Assembly (NCBI GenBank): GCA_034666665.1
Contig: JAXDLK010000002.1
Coordinates: 1-16,160, forward strand
Reading direction: 5' to 3'
Source: JAXDLK01 sp034666665
GTDB taxonomy: Bacteria > Desulfobacterota > Binatia > JACPRU01
Length of the DNA: 16,160 bases
In this document: positions 6,800 through 14,404 of the stretch, in pieces
Position numbering within the stretch: the stretch's first letter is position 1
How the letters are laid out: every line of letters begins with the position of its first letter
Made by a program: the position numbers and the translations under genes
The notes under the pieces: generated by a model
Told to the model about the DNA's origin: nothing
The model's input: only the letters and a program-made list of their open reading frames with translations
The model's database searches: none

Positions 6800-7281
6800 T
6801 CGAAGCCCGGACGCGGCTCGGTCTCCGGCGCCGACGGCGAGTAATGGCAGTGCCACATCTTCCACACCGGCCGCCCGTCCTCGTCCTCGCGAACGTACAC
6901 CTCGGTGCCGCGGAACTTCGCGCTGGCAATCGTGTCGTCCGCCGGCAGCGCGGCGGAGCCGGTGCCGGGCCCGGAGAGCGCGCGGAAGCGGATCGTCGCC
7001 TCGCAGGTGAGCCAGGCGACGTCCCCCTTGACGACGACGTGGAGCTTCTCGACCTTCGGCACGTCGGTGATGTCGAGCGTCTTCTGGTAGTGGCGCCAGA
7101 GCGTCGTCCACTCCTCGCGATCGCCGTAGGTGTGTCCGTTCAGGTTGAAGCCATGAAATCGGTTTCCGCCGGCGAAGACCTCGCGCATGCCCTCGATGCG
7201 AAAGCCGCGATTCGCCTCGAACCAGATCTCGTGCAGCCGGGTGATCTCGCGACGGTCGGCCTCGAGCGCGTCGGTGGTCAT
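6796..7281 (-). CDS. SnoaL/NTF2-like fold protein
   Basis: This is a 161-residue single-domain protein resembling SnoaL-like or ketosteroid-isomerase-like (NTF2 fold) proteins. It has an N-terminal helix ITRLHEIWFEANRGFRIEGM, a segment GNRFHGFNLNGHTYGDREEW and beta strands KVEKLHVVVKGDVAWLTCEA, ending VWKMWHCHYSP. These folds bind small hydrophobic molecules and serve as isomerases, dehydratases or binding proteins; no catalytic set can be named here. Two ATG codons lie in tandem (7284 and 7281). The AAGGAGG site at 7288-7294 is 3 bases from the first and 6 from the second, so the second is chosen; either way the start overlaps the large-subunit stop. Its GTGA overlap with the LLM gene and its place in the operon suggest it works in the same pathway. 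Confidence 0.8.
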   Translation of the reverse strand: MTTDALEADRREITRLHEIWFEANRGFRIEGMREVFAGGNRFHGFNLNGHTYGDREEWTTLWRHYQKTLDITDVPKVEKLHVVVKGDVAWLTCEATIRFRALSGPGTGSAALPADDTIASAKFRGTEVYVREDEDGRPVWKMWHCHYSPSAPETEPRPGFE

Positions 7282-9653
7282 CATTCTCCTCCTTCTCGCA
7301 TCGACCGCGCGCGGTCGACGAGCGCGAGCACCCGCTCCGGTGTGAGCGGGATCTCCGTCGGGCGAGCGCCGAACGGCGCGAGCGCGTCCGCCACGGCGTT
7401 CGCGATCGCGCCCGGCGGACCGATCGCGCCTCCTTCGCCCATGCCCTTGAAGCCCCCGAGCGTGTACGGCGAAGGCGTCTCGAAGTGGATGATCTCGACC
7501 CGGGGCACGTCCGATGACGTCGGCGGCAGGTAATCCATCAGCGTGCCGGTCAGCAGCTGCCCGTTCTCGTCGTAGACGAGCTCCTCGTAGAGCGCGGCGC
7601 CGATCCCCTGGGCGACGCCGCCCTGGATCTGGCCGTCCACCACCAGCGGGTTCATCATCGTGCCGCAGTCCTCCGCCACCACGTAGCGCAGGCACTTCAC
7701 CTGGCCGGTCTCGACGTCGACCTCCACCGTGACGACGTGGGTCGCGTTCGAATGCGTCAGCGGCGGCGGCTCGTAGCGGGCGGTCTCCTCGAGCGGGCCG
7801 TCGTCGCCGGCGCGGCCGAGCGCCATCGCCCGAGCGAGCTCGCGGACCGGAACCACCTCGCCGCCGTCGGCGGCTCGCCGGACGATGCCGCCCTGGATCT
7901 CCAGCGCTCCCGTCGGCAGCTCGCTCAGCCGCGAGGCCGCCGCGAGCAGCCGATCGCGAAGGCGCCCGCTGGCCGACAGCACCGCACCGCCGCAGGCGAC
8001 GGCGCAGCGGCTGCCGCCCGCGACCCAGCCGCGCGGAGTGATCGCGGTATCCCCCTGGACGACGCGAACGTCGGCCAGACGGAGGCCGAGGGTTTCCGCA
8101 GCGGCCTGGGCGAACGTGGTCGCGTGCCCCTGGCCCTGCGAGTTGACGCCGAGGAGCACCGTGGCGTTGCCGTCGAGCTCGAGCCGGACCGTGGCGCTCT
8201 CCCAGCCGCCGACGGCCGGTCCCATGGACTGCCAGACCGCGGACCCTGGCGCCGTCACCTCGACGTAGCTGGCGATGCCGATGCCGACGTATCGCCCCGC
8301 CTCGCGCGCCTTCGCTTGCTCGGAGCGAAAGCCGGCGTAGCCGATGCGCTCGAGCGCCGCGTCGAGGCATTCGACGTGGCTGCCGCTCTCGATCTCGGTG
8401 CCGAGGACCGTGCGGTAGGGATGCTCGTCGCCGCGGATCATGTTCCGGCGGCGGCAGTCTGCCGGATCGAGGCCGAGCTTCGCGGCCGCGAGGTCGATCA
8501 GGCGCTCGGTCGCGAGCACGCCGATCGGCTGCCCGACACCGCGGTAGGCGCCGAGCGACGCCTTGTTCGTGGCGATCGACGTCGCCTCGTAGGCGAAGGC
8601 GGGGACGCGGTATGGCCCGGTCATCGCGCCGGCGGTCACGTTCGGCTCGAACGTCGGCCACGGATACTCGGTGTAGGCGCCGACGTCGCAGAGAATGCTC
8701 GCGCGGATGGCGAGGATCGTCCCGTCGCGCGCGGCCGCGAGCTCGCCGCGGACGATCTCGTGCTTCGCGTGCATCGAGGCGGCGAGATGCTCGCGGCGGT
8801 CCTCGATCCACTTGACGGGACGGCCGAGCCGGAGCGCGAGCCAACCGACGAGGATCTCCTCGGGGAAGACGTGCGCCTTCAGGCCGAAGCCCCCGCCGAC
8901 GTCGGGCGCGATCACCCGCACGCGGCTCTCCGGCAGCGCGAGCGCGCGCGACAGCTCCGAGCGGAGCACGTGCGGCATCTGGGTCGAGGACCAGAACGTG
9001 AGCTCGCCGGATCCGCGTTCGAAGCTCGCGACGCAGCCGCGGGTCTCGATCGGCAGCGCCAGGTGCCTGCCGGTGGCGAATCGCTCGGCGACCACCACGG
9101 CGGCGCCGCGAAACGCGCCGGCGACGTCACCGTTCGACATCGCCACCCGCTGGAAGACGTTGTCGCCCCACTCGTCGTGGACGAGCGGCGCACCGGGCGC
9201 GAGCGCGGCCTCCATGTCGGCGACCGCTTCCAGCGGATCGAAGTCGAAGTCGATCCGCTCCACGGCATCCTCGGCCAGGTAGCGGTCGTCGGCGACCACC
9301 GCGGCGACCGCCTCGCCGACGAAGCGTACGGTGCCGCTCGCCAGCACCGGCCACTCGCACGTCCGGAAAGGACCGCCCCCCGCCGCCTGCGCATGCTCGA
9401 CCCTGAGCGGGGCCAGCGAGCCGGCGAGATCCTCCGCCGTCCAGACCCCGGTGACGCCCGGCATCGAGCGGGCCGCGCTCCCGTCGATCGAGGCGATCCG
9501 TGCGCGCGCATAGGAGCTCCGCAGGAACGCGACCGAGAGGACACCGCGGAGCGGCACGTCGTCGACGTAGCGGGCCTCCCCGAGCAGCACGCGCGGGTCC
9601 TCGACCCGGCGCACCCGGGCGCCGAGGATCTTCGCCGTGGCGCCTGCGCTCAC
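7281..9653 (-). CDS. Molybdopterin-binding large subunit of a xanthine dehydrogenase-family hydroxylase (CoxL-like)
   Basis: This 790-residue protein is a full-length molybdenum hydroxylase catalytic subunit, carrying the Mo-molybdopterin cytosine dinucleotide site. It starts with RVRRVEDPRVLLGEARYVDD (residues 13-32), and has the glycine loop DVGGGFGLKAHVFPEE (251-266), the second glycine loop in VAGGSRCAVACGG and the catalytic glutamate E740 in GMGEGGAIGPPGAIANAVAD. The active-site loop is AYRGVGQP (369-376). Form I CO dehydrogenase has a cysteine here (AYRCSFR), and form II-type proteins have AYRGAGR, so this is not a classical CO dehydrogenase. Database names such as carbon-monoxide dehydrogenase large subunit would mislead. 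The GTG start overlaps the small-subunit stop as GTGA. It receives electrons-path partners from the two adjacent genes. The substrate is unknown, probably an aromatic, heterocyclic or aldehyde compound. Confidence 0.92.
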   Translation of the reverse strand: MSAGATAKILGARVRRVEDPRVLLGEARYVDDVPLRGVLSVAFLRSSYARARIASIDGSAARSMPGVTGVWTAEDLAGSLAPLRVEHAQAAGGGPFRTCEWPVLASGTVRFVGEAVAAVVADDRYLAEDAVERIDFDFDPLEAVADMEAALAPGAPLVHDEWGDNVFQRVAMSNGDVAGAFRGAAVVVAERFATGRHLALPIETRGCVASFERGSGELTFWSSTQMPHVLRSELSRALALPESRVRVIAPDVGGGFGLKAHVFPEEILVGWLALRLGRPVKWIEDRREHLAASMHAKHEIVRGELAAARDGTILAIRASILCDVGAYTEYPWPTFEPNVTAGAMTGPYRVPAFAYEATSIATNKASLGAYRGVGQPIGVLATERLIDLAAAKLGLDPADCRRRNMIRGDEHPYRTVLGTEIESGSHVECLDAALERIGYAGFRSEQAKAREAGRYVGIGIASYVEVTAPGSAVWQSMGPAVGGWESATVRLELDGNATVLLGVNSQGQGHATTFAQAAAETLGLRLADVRVVQGDTAITPRGWVAGGSRCAVACGGAVLSASGRLRDRLLAAASRLSELPTGALEIQGGIVRRAADGGEVVPVRELARAMALGRAGDDGPLEETARYEPPPLTHSNATHVVTVEVDVETGQVKCLRYVVAEDCGTMMNPLVVDGQIQGGVAQGIGAALYEELVYDENGQLLTGTLMDYLPPTSSDVPRVEIIHFETPSPYTLGGFKGMGEGGAIGPPGAIANAVADALAPFGARPTEIPLTPERVLALVDRARSMREGGE
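7288..7294 (-). promoter_or_regulatory. Ribosome binding site AAGGAGG for the SnoaL-like gene
   Basis: AAGGAGG sits inside the last codons of the large-subunit gene. Its 6-base spacing favours the second of two tandem ATG codons (7281). Confidence 0.65.
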
Positions 9654-10129
9654 CGCATGGCCTTCGCGGCGGCCGCGACCGCGTCGACGATGTTCGCGTA
9701 GCCGGTGCAGCGGCAGAGGTTGCCGGAGAGGCCGTGGCGGATCTCGTCCTCGCCCGGATCCGGATTGCTCGCGAGCAGATCACAGGCCGTCATCAGGAAG
9801 CCCGAGGTGCAAAACCCGCACTGGAGCGCGTGATGATCCCAGAAGGCCTGCTGCAGCGGGTGCATGGTGCCGCCTTCGGCCAGTCCCTCGAGCGTACCGA
9901 CCTCGGCGCCGTCGGCCTGCACCGCCAGCAGCAAGCACGAGCGGACGCTCGCGCCGTCGACGAGCACCGTGCACGCGCCGCACACGCCGTGCTCGCACCC
10001 GAGACGCGTCGCCACCAGACCGAGGTCCTCGCGCAGGAAGTCCGCGAGCAGCCGTCGCGCCTCGACGTCGCGCTCCACGTCTCGCCCGTTCACGCGGAGC
10101 CGGATCGTTCGTCGATCCTGGAATTCCAT
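9650..10129 (-). CDS. [2Fe-2S] small subunit of the molybdenum hydroxylase (CoxS-like)
   Basis: This 159-residue protein carries both iron-sulfur clusters that pass electrons from the molybdenum site to FAD. The ferredoxin-type cluster is bound by C45, C50, C53 (in GCEHGVCGAC) and C65. The second cluster is bound by C104 and C107 (QCGFCTSGF) and C139 and C141 (LCRCTGY). All eight cysteines are present and the length is normal for CoxS/QorS-type subunits (about 155-170). The ATG at 10129 lies 5 bases after the stop of the FAD-subunit gene. The C-terminal stop overlaps the large-subunit start, keeping the two in step. Confidence 0.94.
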   Translation of the reverse strand: MEFQDRRTIRLRVNGRDVERDVEARRLLADFLREDLGLVATRLGCEHGVCGACTVLVDGASVRSCLLLAVQADGAEVGTLEGLAEGGTMHPLQQAFWDHHALQCGFCTSGFLMTACDLLASNPDPGEDEIRHGLSGNLCRCTGYANIVDAVAAAAKAMR

Positions 10130-10134
10130 GGCGA

Positions 10135-10995
10135 CTACGCGGCCGGTGCCGATGCCTCGCGGATCGCGCGGGCGGCGAGCACCGTGACCATGCGGCGGCG
10201 GAAGGCGGCGGACCCGTGCACGTCGCTTCCCGGCTCACAGTCGCGCGCGGCGGCGTCCGCGGCGGACCGGATCGCGTCGATCTCACCGCCGCTGCCGGTC
10301 AGGATCCCTTCGGCGGCGCGGGCGCGGAGCGGCACGTCGTGGGCGCCGCCGACCGCGAGGCTCGCGGCCACGCAGCGGCCGTTCGCGTCGAGGCGGATCG
10401 CGGCGGCGACGGCGACGATCGCGAAATCGCCCGGCCGGCGGCAGAGCTTGTGGAACGCGAAGCGCGTACCGGCCGCGGCAGCAGGGAACGTGATCGCGGT
10501 CACGATCTCGCTCGGTGACGCCGCGGTGGTGAGGGGACCGAGGAAGAAGTCGCGCGCCGGGAGCTTCCGCGCACCGCCCGCGGATGCGAGCGTGACCTCG
10601 GCGTCGAGCAGGGCGGCGACCAGCGGCCACTCGGCCGCCGGATCCGCGTGTGCAAGGCTGCCGCCGATCGTGCCGCGGTTGCGGATCGCGAGGTGGCCGA
10701 TCTCCCGTGCGGCGCGTGGAACCAGGGGCTGGAGCTCGCGCGCGATCGGCGATTCCTCGAGCGCGCGGTGGCGCACCGTGGCGCCGACCTGCAGAATCCC
10801 GTCGCGCCGCTCGAGCCGCGCGAGCTCGGGGACGCGGTTCAGGTCGATCAGCGCCTCCACGCGTGCGAGTCGGAGGTTCAGCATCGGCATCAAGCTCTGG
10901 CCGCCGGCGAGACACTTCGCTTCGCCGTTCGCGGCCAGCGCCAGCGCCTCGTCGAGCGTTCGCGGGCACGCGTACGCGAATCGTCCCGGCTTCAT
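10135..10995 (-). CDS. FAD-binding medium subunit of the molybdenum hydroxylase (CoxM-like)
   Basis: This 286-residue protein is the flavin subunit, which hands electrons from the iron-sulfur clusters to an acceptor. It shows the two FAD motifs, LAGGQSLMPMLNLR (29-42) and TIGGSLAHADPAAEWP (109-124), plus a C-terminal CO_deh_flav_C region (FAFHKLCRRPGDFAIVAVAAA). It lacks the roughly 40-residue four-cysteine insertion that marks 4-hydroxybenzoyl-CoA reductase, so that enzyme is unlikely. The gene order medium-small-large is the one seen in form I cox clusters, although the large subunit does not have the form I active site. ATG 10995 is 13 bases from the stop of the nucleotidyltransferase gene. 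Confidence 0.92.
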   Translation of the reverse strand: MKPGRFAYACPRTLDEALALAANGEAKCLAGGQSLMPMLNLRLARVEALIDLNRVPELARLERRDGILQVGATVRHRALEESPIARELQPLVPRAAREIGHLAIRNRGTIGGSLAHADPAAEWPLVAALLDAEVTLASAGGARKLPARDFFLGPLTTAASPSEIVTAITFPAAAAGTRFAFHKLCRRPGDFAIVAVAAAIRLDANGRCVAASLAVGGAHDVPLRARAAEGILTGSGGEIDAIRSAADAAARDCEPGSDVHGSAAFRRRMVTVLAARAIREASAPAA

Positions 10996-11008
10996 GCGAG
11001 CGCCCCGT

Positions 11009-11659
11009 CTACTCCCTCTGTCGACGCTGCGTCAATTGACTCAGGCGCCGTTGCCGCTCCGTCTCCCAGAGCGCCAGCAGCGCGCGGTAGTCTTCCTCGG
11101 TGTCGACGTCGCGGCCGCGCCACGCCGGGAACGATACCGTGCGGCCCCGCTCGTAGTGACGATCGAGAACGGCGCGCGCGCCGCGGTCGCCTTCCAGCGC
11201 CGCGAGCTCGGCGAAGAGCGCGCGGAAGAAGAGGACCGGCGTGGTGGCGAGGCCATCGTACGTCGATGAGACGAAGACGGCTCGCGACTGCTCCCATTCG
11301 GCGACGAGCGCCTCCAGCATCTCGTGCGTCACCAGCGGCTGGTCCCCTTGGAGGAGGAGCAGCGCATCGGAGGCGGGATCGACGGCGGCGGCCGCGATCG
11401 CGATCGACGTCCCCATGCCGTCGTCCGCTCGCGGGTTCACCAGCGTCCGGATCGGCAGGCCGGCGAGCGCTCGCGCGACGTCCGCCTCGTGGTCGGCGCG
11501 CGTGACGACCAGGATCTCCCGCGGCTTCATCGCCACCAGCGACGCCGCGGCGGTGCGAACGACCGGACGCCCGCCGACCTCGAGCAGCAGCTTCTCCCGG
11601 CCCATGCGCCGCGCGCGGCCGGCGGCCAGCAGGACGCCGCTCAGCAACGGCGCGGGCAC
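11009..11659 (-). CDS. MocA/MobA-like molybdenum cofactor nucleotidyltransferase
   Basis: This 216-residue protein has the NTP-transferase fold of MobA/MocA, which adds CMP or GMP to molybdopterin. Enzymes of the xanthine dehydrogenase/CO dehydrogenase family use the cytosine form, made by MocA. Visible motifs are the nucleotide loop LAAGRARRMGREKLLLEVGG (11-30), GMGTSIA (81-87) and the metal-binding LLQGDQPLV (102-110) with D106. The MocA-typical GDRGARAVL lies near residue 160. The expected G-x-P-V-L-F substrate loop reads ATTPVLF, so one glycine is missing. The GTG at 11659 shares one base with the TAG stop of the synthetase gene. Its position directly before the hydroxylase subunits fits a dedicated cofactor supply for this enzyme. 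Confidence 0.88.
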   Translation of the reverse strand: MPAPLLSGVLLAAGRARRMGREKLLLEVGGRPVVRTAAASLVAMKPREILVVTRADHEADVARALAGLPIRTLVNPRADDGMGTSIAIAAAAVDPASDALLLLQGDQPLVTHEMLEALVAEWEQSRAVFVSSTYDGLATTPVLFFRALFAELAALEGDRGARAVLDRHYERGRTVSFPAWRGRDVDTEEDYRALLALWETERQRRLSQLTQRRQRE

Positions 11660-13284
11660 TAACGGTTCCTCAGCTCCACCCGCCGGATCTTCCCCGAGAT
11701 CGTCTTCGGCAGGTCGGCGACGAACTCGATCTCGCGCGGGTACTTGTACGGTGCGGTCACGCGCTTCACGTGCTCCTGGAGCTCGATCGCGAGCGCGTCG
11801 CAGGCCGCGTGACCCGGCACGAGCACGACGAACGCCTTGACGATCTGTCCGCGCTGCGGGTCGGGCTTGCCGACCACCGCCGCCTCCGCGACCGCGGGGT
11901 GCTCGACGAGCGCCGACTCCACCTCGAAGGGACCGATCCGGTAGCTCGCCGAGTTGATCACGTCGTCGGCGCGGCCGACGAACCAGAAGTAGCCGTCGCC
12001 GTCGAGCGTCGCGCGGTCGCCGGTGTAGTACCAGTCGCCGCGGAAGGCGCCCGCCGTGGCCTCGGGATCGCGCCAGTACTCGCGGAAGAGGCCGACCGGG
12101 CGCTCCGGCCGGACGCGAACCGCGACGTGGCCTTCCTCACCGGCGGCCAGCGGCATCCCGTCGTCGTCGACGACGCGAACGTCGAAGCCGGGGGTCGGCT
12201 TGCCCATCGACCCCGGCCTCACCGGCATGCAGCGGTAATTCGCGATCAGGTTGACGGTCTCGGTCTGGCCGTAGCCGTCGTACACCGTGAGACCGGTCGC
12301 CTCCTTCCACACCTTGATGCATTCGGGGTTCAGCGGCTCGCCCGCGGCGACGCAGTGGCGGAGCCGCGACCAGTCGTAGCGCGTGAGGTCGAGGAGGACG
12401 AAGGAGCGATAGAGCGTCGGCGGCGCGCAGAACGTGGTGACGCCGTGCTCGCCGATCATCCTGAGCATGTGGTCGACGTCGGGCTTGCCGCGGAGGTCGT
12501 AGAGGAAGACCGCGGCGCCGATCCGCCACTGGCCGAAGAGCTTCCCCCACGCGGCCTTCGCCCACCCGGTATCCGATACGGTCCAGTGAAGGTCGGTCGG
12601 CTTCAGGTCCTGCCAGAAGCGGGCGGTGATCTCGTGGCCGATGCCGTACGAGGCCTGCGTGTGCAGGACCATCTTCGGATACGCGACGGTTCCCGAGGTG
12701 AAGTAGACGAGCAGCGGATCGCTCGCTCGAGTGGGCTCGACGCGCGGCGGCCGGTCGCTCGCCCGCTCGAGGCCTTCGGCGAAGGAGAGCCACCCCGCCG
12801 CGGCCTCGCCGACGACGATGCGCGTGCGCAGCGCCGGACAGCGATCGCGCACCTCGTCGACCCGCGCCGCCCCTTCCGGATCGGTGACCACCGCCGAGGC
12901 CTCGGACCGGTTCAGGCGATATTCGACGTCGCGGGAGGTGAGCAACGTCGTCCCCGGGACCGGCACCGCGCCGAGCTTGAAGCAGCCGAGCAGAGTCGCG
13001 TACCACTCGGGGATCCGCGGCAGCACCACGGAGACGCGGTCGCCCTTGCGAATGCCTTGCGCCGCGAGGAAGTTCGCCGCGCGGTTCGACGCTCGCGCCA
13101 CGTCGGCGAACGTGTAGCGACGGACCGTCGCGCCGTCGGCCGCGACCGCCACGAGCGCGAGCTTCTGCGGCTCGCGCTCCGCCCAGCGATCGACGACGTC
13201 GCGCGCGTAGTTGAACTCTTCGGGGACGTCGAGGCGGAAGCTCCGGTGCGTGCTCTCGTAGTCCGTCATGTTCGGGTCGTTCAT
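11659..13284 (-). CDS. ACSM-like medium-chain acyl-CoA synthetase (AMP-binding family)
   Basis: This 541-residue protein adenylates a carboxylic acid with ATP and transfers it to coenzyme A. It matches the ACSM (medium-chain/benzoate-type) branch in WTVSDTGWAKAAWGKLFGQW (234-253). Other motifs are the P-loop VYFTSGTVAYPKM (193-205), YGQTETVN (338-345), YYTGD (419-423), GRADDVINSASYRIGPFEVE and the catalytic lysine K532 in LPKTISGKIRR. The P-loop is unusual: the common form is TSGTTGxPK, but here it is TSGTVAYPK, with Ala in place of the second Gly. GGGAGG at 13290-13295 with a 5-base spacer supports ATG 13284 over the upstream GTG/ATG-like frame extension. It is the first gene of the hydroxylase operon, suggesting that the pathway begins with, or recycles, a CoA-activated acid. 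Confidence 0.92.
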   Translation of the reverse strand: MNDPNMTDYESTHRSFRLDVPEEFNYARDVVDRWAEREPQKLALVAVAADGATVRRYTFADVARASNRAANFLAAQGIRKGDRVSVVLPRIPEWYATLLGCFKLGAVPVPGTTLLTSRDVEYRLNRSEASAVVTDPEGAARVDEVRDRCPALRTRIVVGEAAAGWLSFAEGLERASDRPPRVEPTRASDPLLVYFTSGTVAYPKMVLHTQASYGIGHEITARFWQDLKPTDLHWTVSDTGWAKAAWGKLFGQWRIGAAVFLYDLRGKPDVDHMLRMIGEHGVTTFCAPPTLYRSFVLLDLTRYDWSRLRHCVAAGEPLNPECIKVWKEATGLTVYDGYGQTETVNLIANYRCMPVRPGSMGKPTPGFDVRVVDDDGMPLAAGEEGHVAVRVRPERPVGLFREYWRDPEATAGAFRGDWYYTGDRATLDGDGYFWFVGRADDVINSASYRIGPFEVESALVEHPAVAEAAVVGKPDPQRGQIVKAFVVLVPGHAACDALAIELQEHVKRVTAPYKYPREIEFVADLPKTISGKIRRVELRNR

Positions 13285-13289
13285 CGGGA

Positions 13290-13295
13290 CCTCCC
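13290..13295 (-). promoter_or_regulatory. Ribosome binding site GGGAGG for the acyl-CoA synthetase
   Basis: GGGAGG lies 5 bases before the ATG at 13284 and decides that start over an in-frame candidate six codons upstream. Confidence 0.65.
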
Positions 13296-13378
13296 GCGGC
13301 ACGCGACTCTACCGCATTCCGCCGCGGCCTTCTTCCTCGTCGAAGCAGGCTCGGCTACGTTCGCCCGGTGTCGTCACG
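13296..13378. promoter_or_regulatory. Divergent promoter region for the hydroxylase operon and the small exported protein gene
   Basis: The seven-gene operon starts to the left of this stretch and the small-protein gene to the right, so both promoters should lie here or close by. No convincing -35/-10 hexamers stand out, and no operator-like long palindrome was found. Confidence 0.35.
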
Positions 13379-13386
13379 AGGAGGTG
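13379..13386 (+). promoter_or_regulatory. Strong ribosome binding site AGGAGGTG
   Basis: AGGAGGTG is an 8-base match to the anti-Shine-Dalgarno core and ends 5 bases before ATG 13392. It is the strongest ribosome site seen in the window, so it supports that the small protein is real and its start correct. Confidence 0.7.
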
Positions 13387-13391
13387 AACGG

Positions 13392-13757
13392 ATGAGAGGC
13401 GTGTGGATGGATCGACGTTCGTTCCGATGTTGCGCGGTCGCGATGGTGCTCTGGCTCGGGATTTCCGGTAGCCCGCTGCCGATCATCGGAGCAGCGGTGG
13501 CATCGGCGAAGGAATCGAGATCCCGGAGCCACTCGCCGATCACGTATGCCGGAGCCGCGATCGCGAACTGCTTCTACCTTCCGACCAAGGTCGTGTTCGC
13601 GCTTCTCGGCGGGATCACCAGCGGCGCGGCGTACGTCCTCACCGCCGGCGATCACCAGGCGACCGACGGCATCTGGCGCGCGGCCACCGGCGGCACGTAC
13701 GTGCTGACGCCGAGCATGCTCGACGGCCAGACGCCCGTCCGATTCGTCGGGCCGTGA
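13392..13757 (+). CDS. Small exported or membrane-anchored protein of unknown function
   Basis: This 121-residue protein has a positively charged start (MRGVWMDRRSFR) followed by a hydrophobic stretch CCAVAMVLWLGISGSPLPII and a small-residue region ending AVASAKES. That is consistent with a signal peptide (possible cleavage after ASA) or an N-terminal anchor. A second hydrophobic part, VVFALLGGITSGAAYVL, is glycine-rich and could be a membrane hairpin. The tail, TGGTYVLTPSMLDGQTPVRFVG, resembles a pattern (LTAGD, then G-x-Y-V-L-T-P-x-x-L-x-G) that I recall from small hypothetical proteins in deltaproteobacteria and related lineages; this is memory, not a search. No function can be assigned. 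It is divergent from the acyl-CoA synthetase and convergent with the methyltransferase, with 4 bases between the two stops. Confidence 0.75.
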   Translation: MRGVWMDRRSFRCCAVAMVLWLGISGSPLPIIGAAVASAKESRSRSHSPITYAGAAIANCFYLPTKVVFALLGGITSGAAYVLTAGDHQATDGIWRAATGGTYVLTPSMLDGQTPVRFVGP

Positions 13758-13766
13758 TCGGTCACG
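13753..13766. terminator. Tiny stop-codon hairpin between convergent genes
   Basis: CGTGA-TCGG-TCACG forms a 5-bp stem with a UCGG loop, made from the two facing TGA stops. The stem is short and has no U-tract, so a termination role is only a possibility. Confidence 0.2.
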
Positions 13767-14403
13767 ACATCCGCCCCGAGAGCGCGACGTGCCGGTCGGT
13801 GATCGTCCGGCACTCGAGATGGCGGAGCGCCGCCGGCAAGCTCTCCCGGACTTCATCCGGGGTGAGCGCGGCACACAGCGAGTTGTAGAAGTCCCGCTTC
13901 AGGATCGGCGGCTCCGACCCGGCGTACCGCTCGACGAGATCGCGCGCCTCGCCGGCGGACGCCGGCCGCGTCAGGTCGACGACCAGGATCGCCGCACCGG
14001 ACCGGCCGAGGCGGACGATCTCCGACCAGAGCGCGGCCGGCTCCGGCAGATGATGCAGCAGGCTGTTCGACACGATCGCGTCGAACGACCGGTCCGGGAA
14101 CGGCAGCGCGGGCACGCGCGCGCAGACGAGGGCGGCGTCGGCGCTGCGGCGCCGGCCGATCCGCAGCATCGCTCGCGCGGCGTCGATGCCGATCACCATT
14201 GCCTCCGGCAGGACGGGCCGGAGGCGGGCCGGCATGTCTGCCGGACCACAGCCGAGGTCGGCGATGCGGCCGCGCTCGAGCTCCGGGAACGAGCAGCGGA
14301 AGCGGTCGACGAAGGCGGCGTTGACGGCCTCGAAGTCGGCGTCGGCGTAGGCACCTGCCTGCGCCGGGTCGTCCATCAGCTCGGGCTCGAGAACGCGGTT
14401 CAC
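13762..14403 (-). CDS. Class I SAM-dependent methyltransferase
   Basis: This 213-residue protein has the Methyltransf_11-type fold. Motif I is RIADLGCGPADMPARL (46-61), which binds S-adenosylmethionine; the acidic ribose-binding residue is D74 in VIGIDAARAML. Motif IV and the post region is PFPDRSFDAIVSNSLLHHLP (101-120), followed by AALWSEIVRLGRSGAAILVVDL. The substrate cannot be deduced. A GTG at 14403 is used, 1 base after the stop of the HAD gene, so the two are co-transcribed. An in-frame ATG nine codons later is an alternative start. It is the last gene of its operon and converges on the small exported protein gene. Confidence 0.87.
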   Translation of the reverse strand: MNRVLEPELMDDPAQAGAYADADFEAVNAAFVDRFRCSFPELERGRIADLGCGPADMPARLRPVLPEAMVIGIDAARAMLRIGRRRSADAALVCARVPALPFPDRSFDAIVSNSLLHHLPEPAALWSEIVRLGRSGAAILVVDLTRPASAGEARDLVERYAGSEPPILKRDFYNSLCAALTPDEVRESLPAALRHLECRTITDRHVALSGRMS

Positions 14404-14404
14404 G

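Noticed and set aside
7737..9701. Plus-strand open frame of 654 codons over the large-subunit gene
   Set aside because: It is antisense to a gene with intact molybdenum hydroxylase motifs; its composition is biased and no domain is visible.
7281..10995. 4-hydroxybenzoyl-CoA reductase as identity of the Mo enzyme next to a CoA ligase
   Set aside because: The flavin subunit is short (286 residues) and lacks the clustered cysteines of the extra [4Fe-4S] domain that defines that enzyme.
11770..13395. Plus-strand open frame of 541 codons over the acyl-CoA synthetase
   Set aside because: It mirrors the synthetase codons, has no recognisable domain, and stands against a gene with all adenylation motifs.
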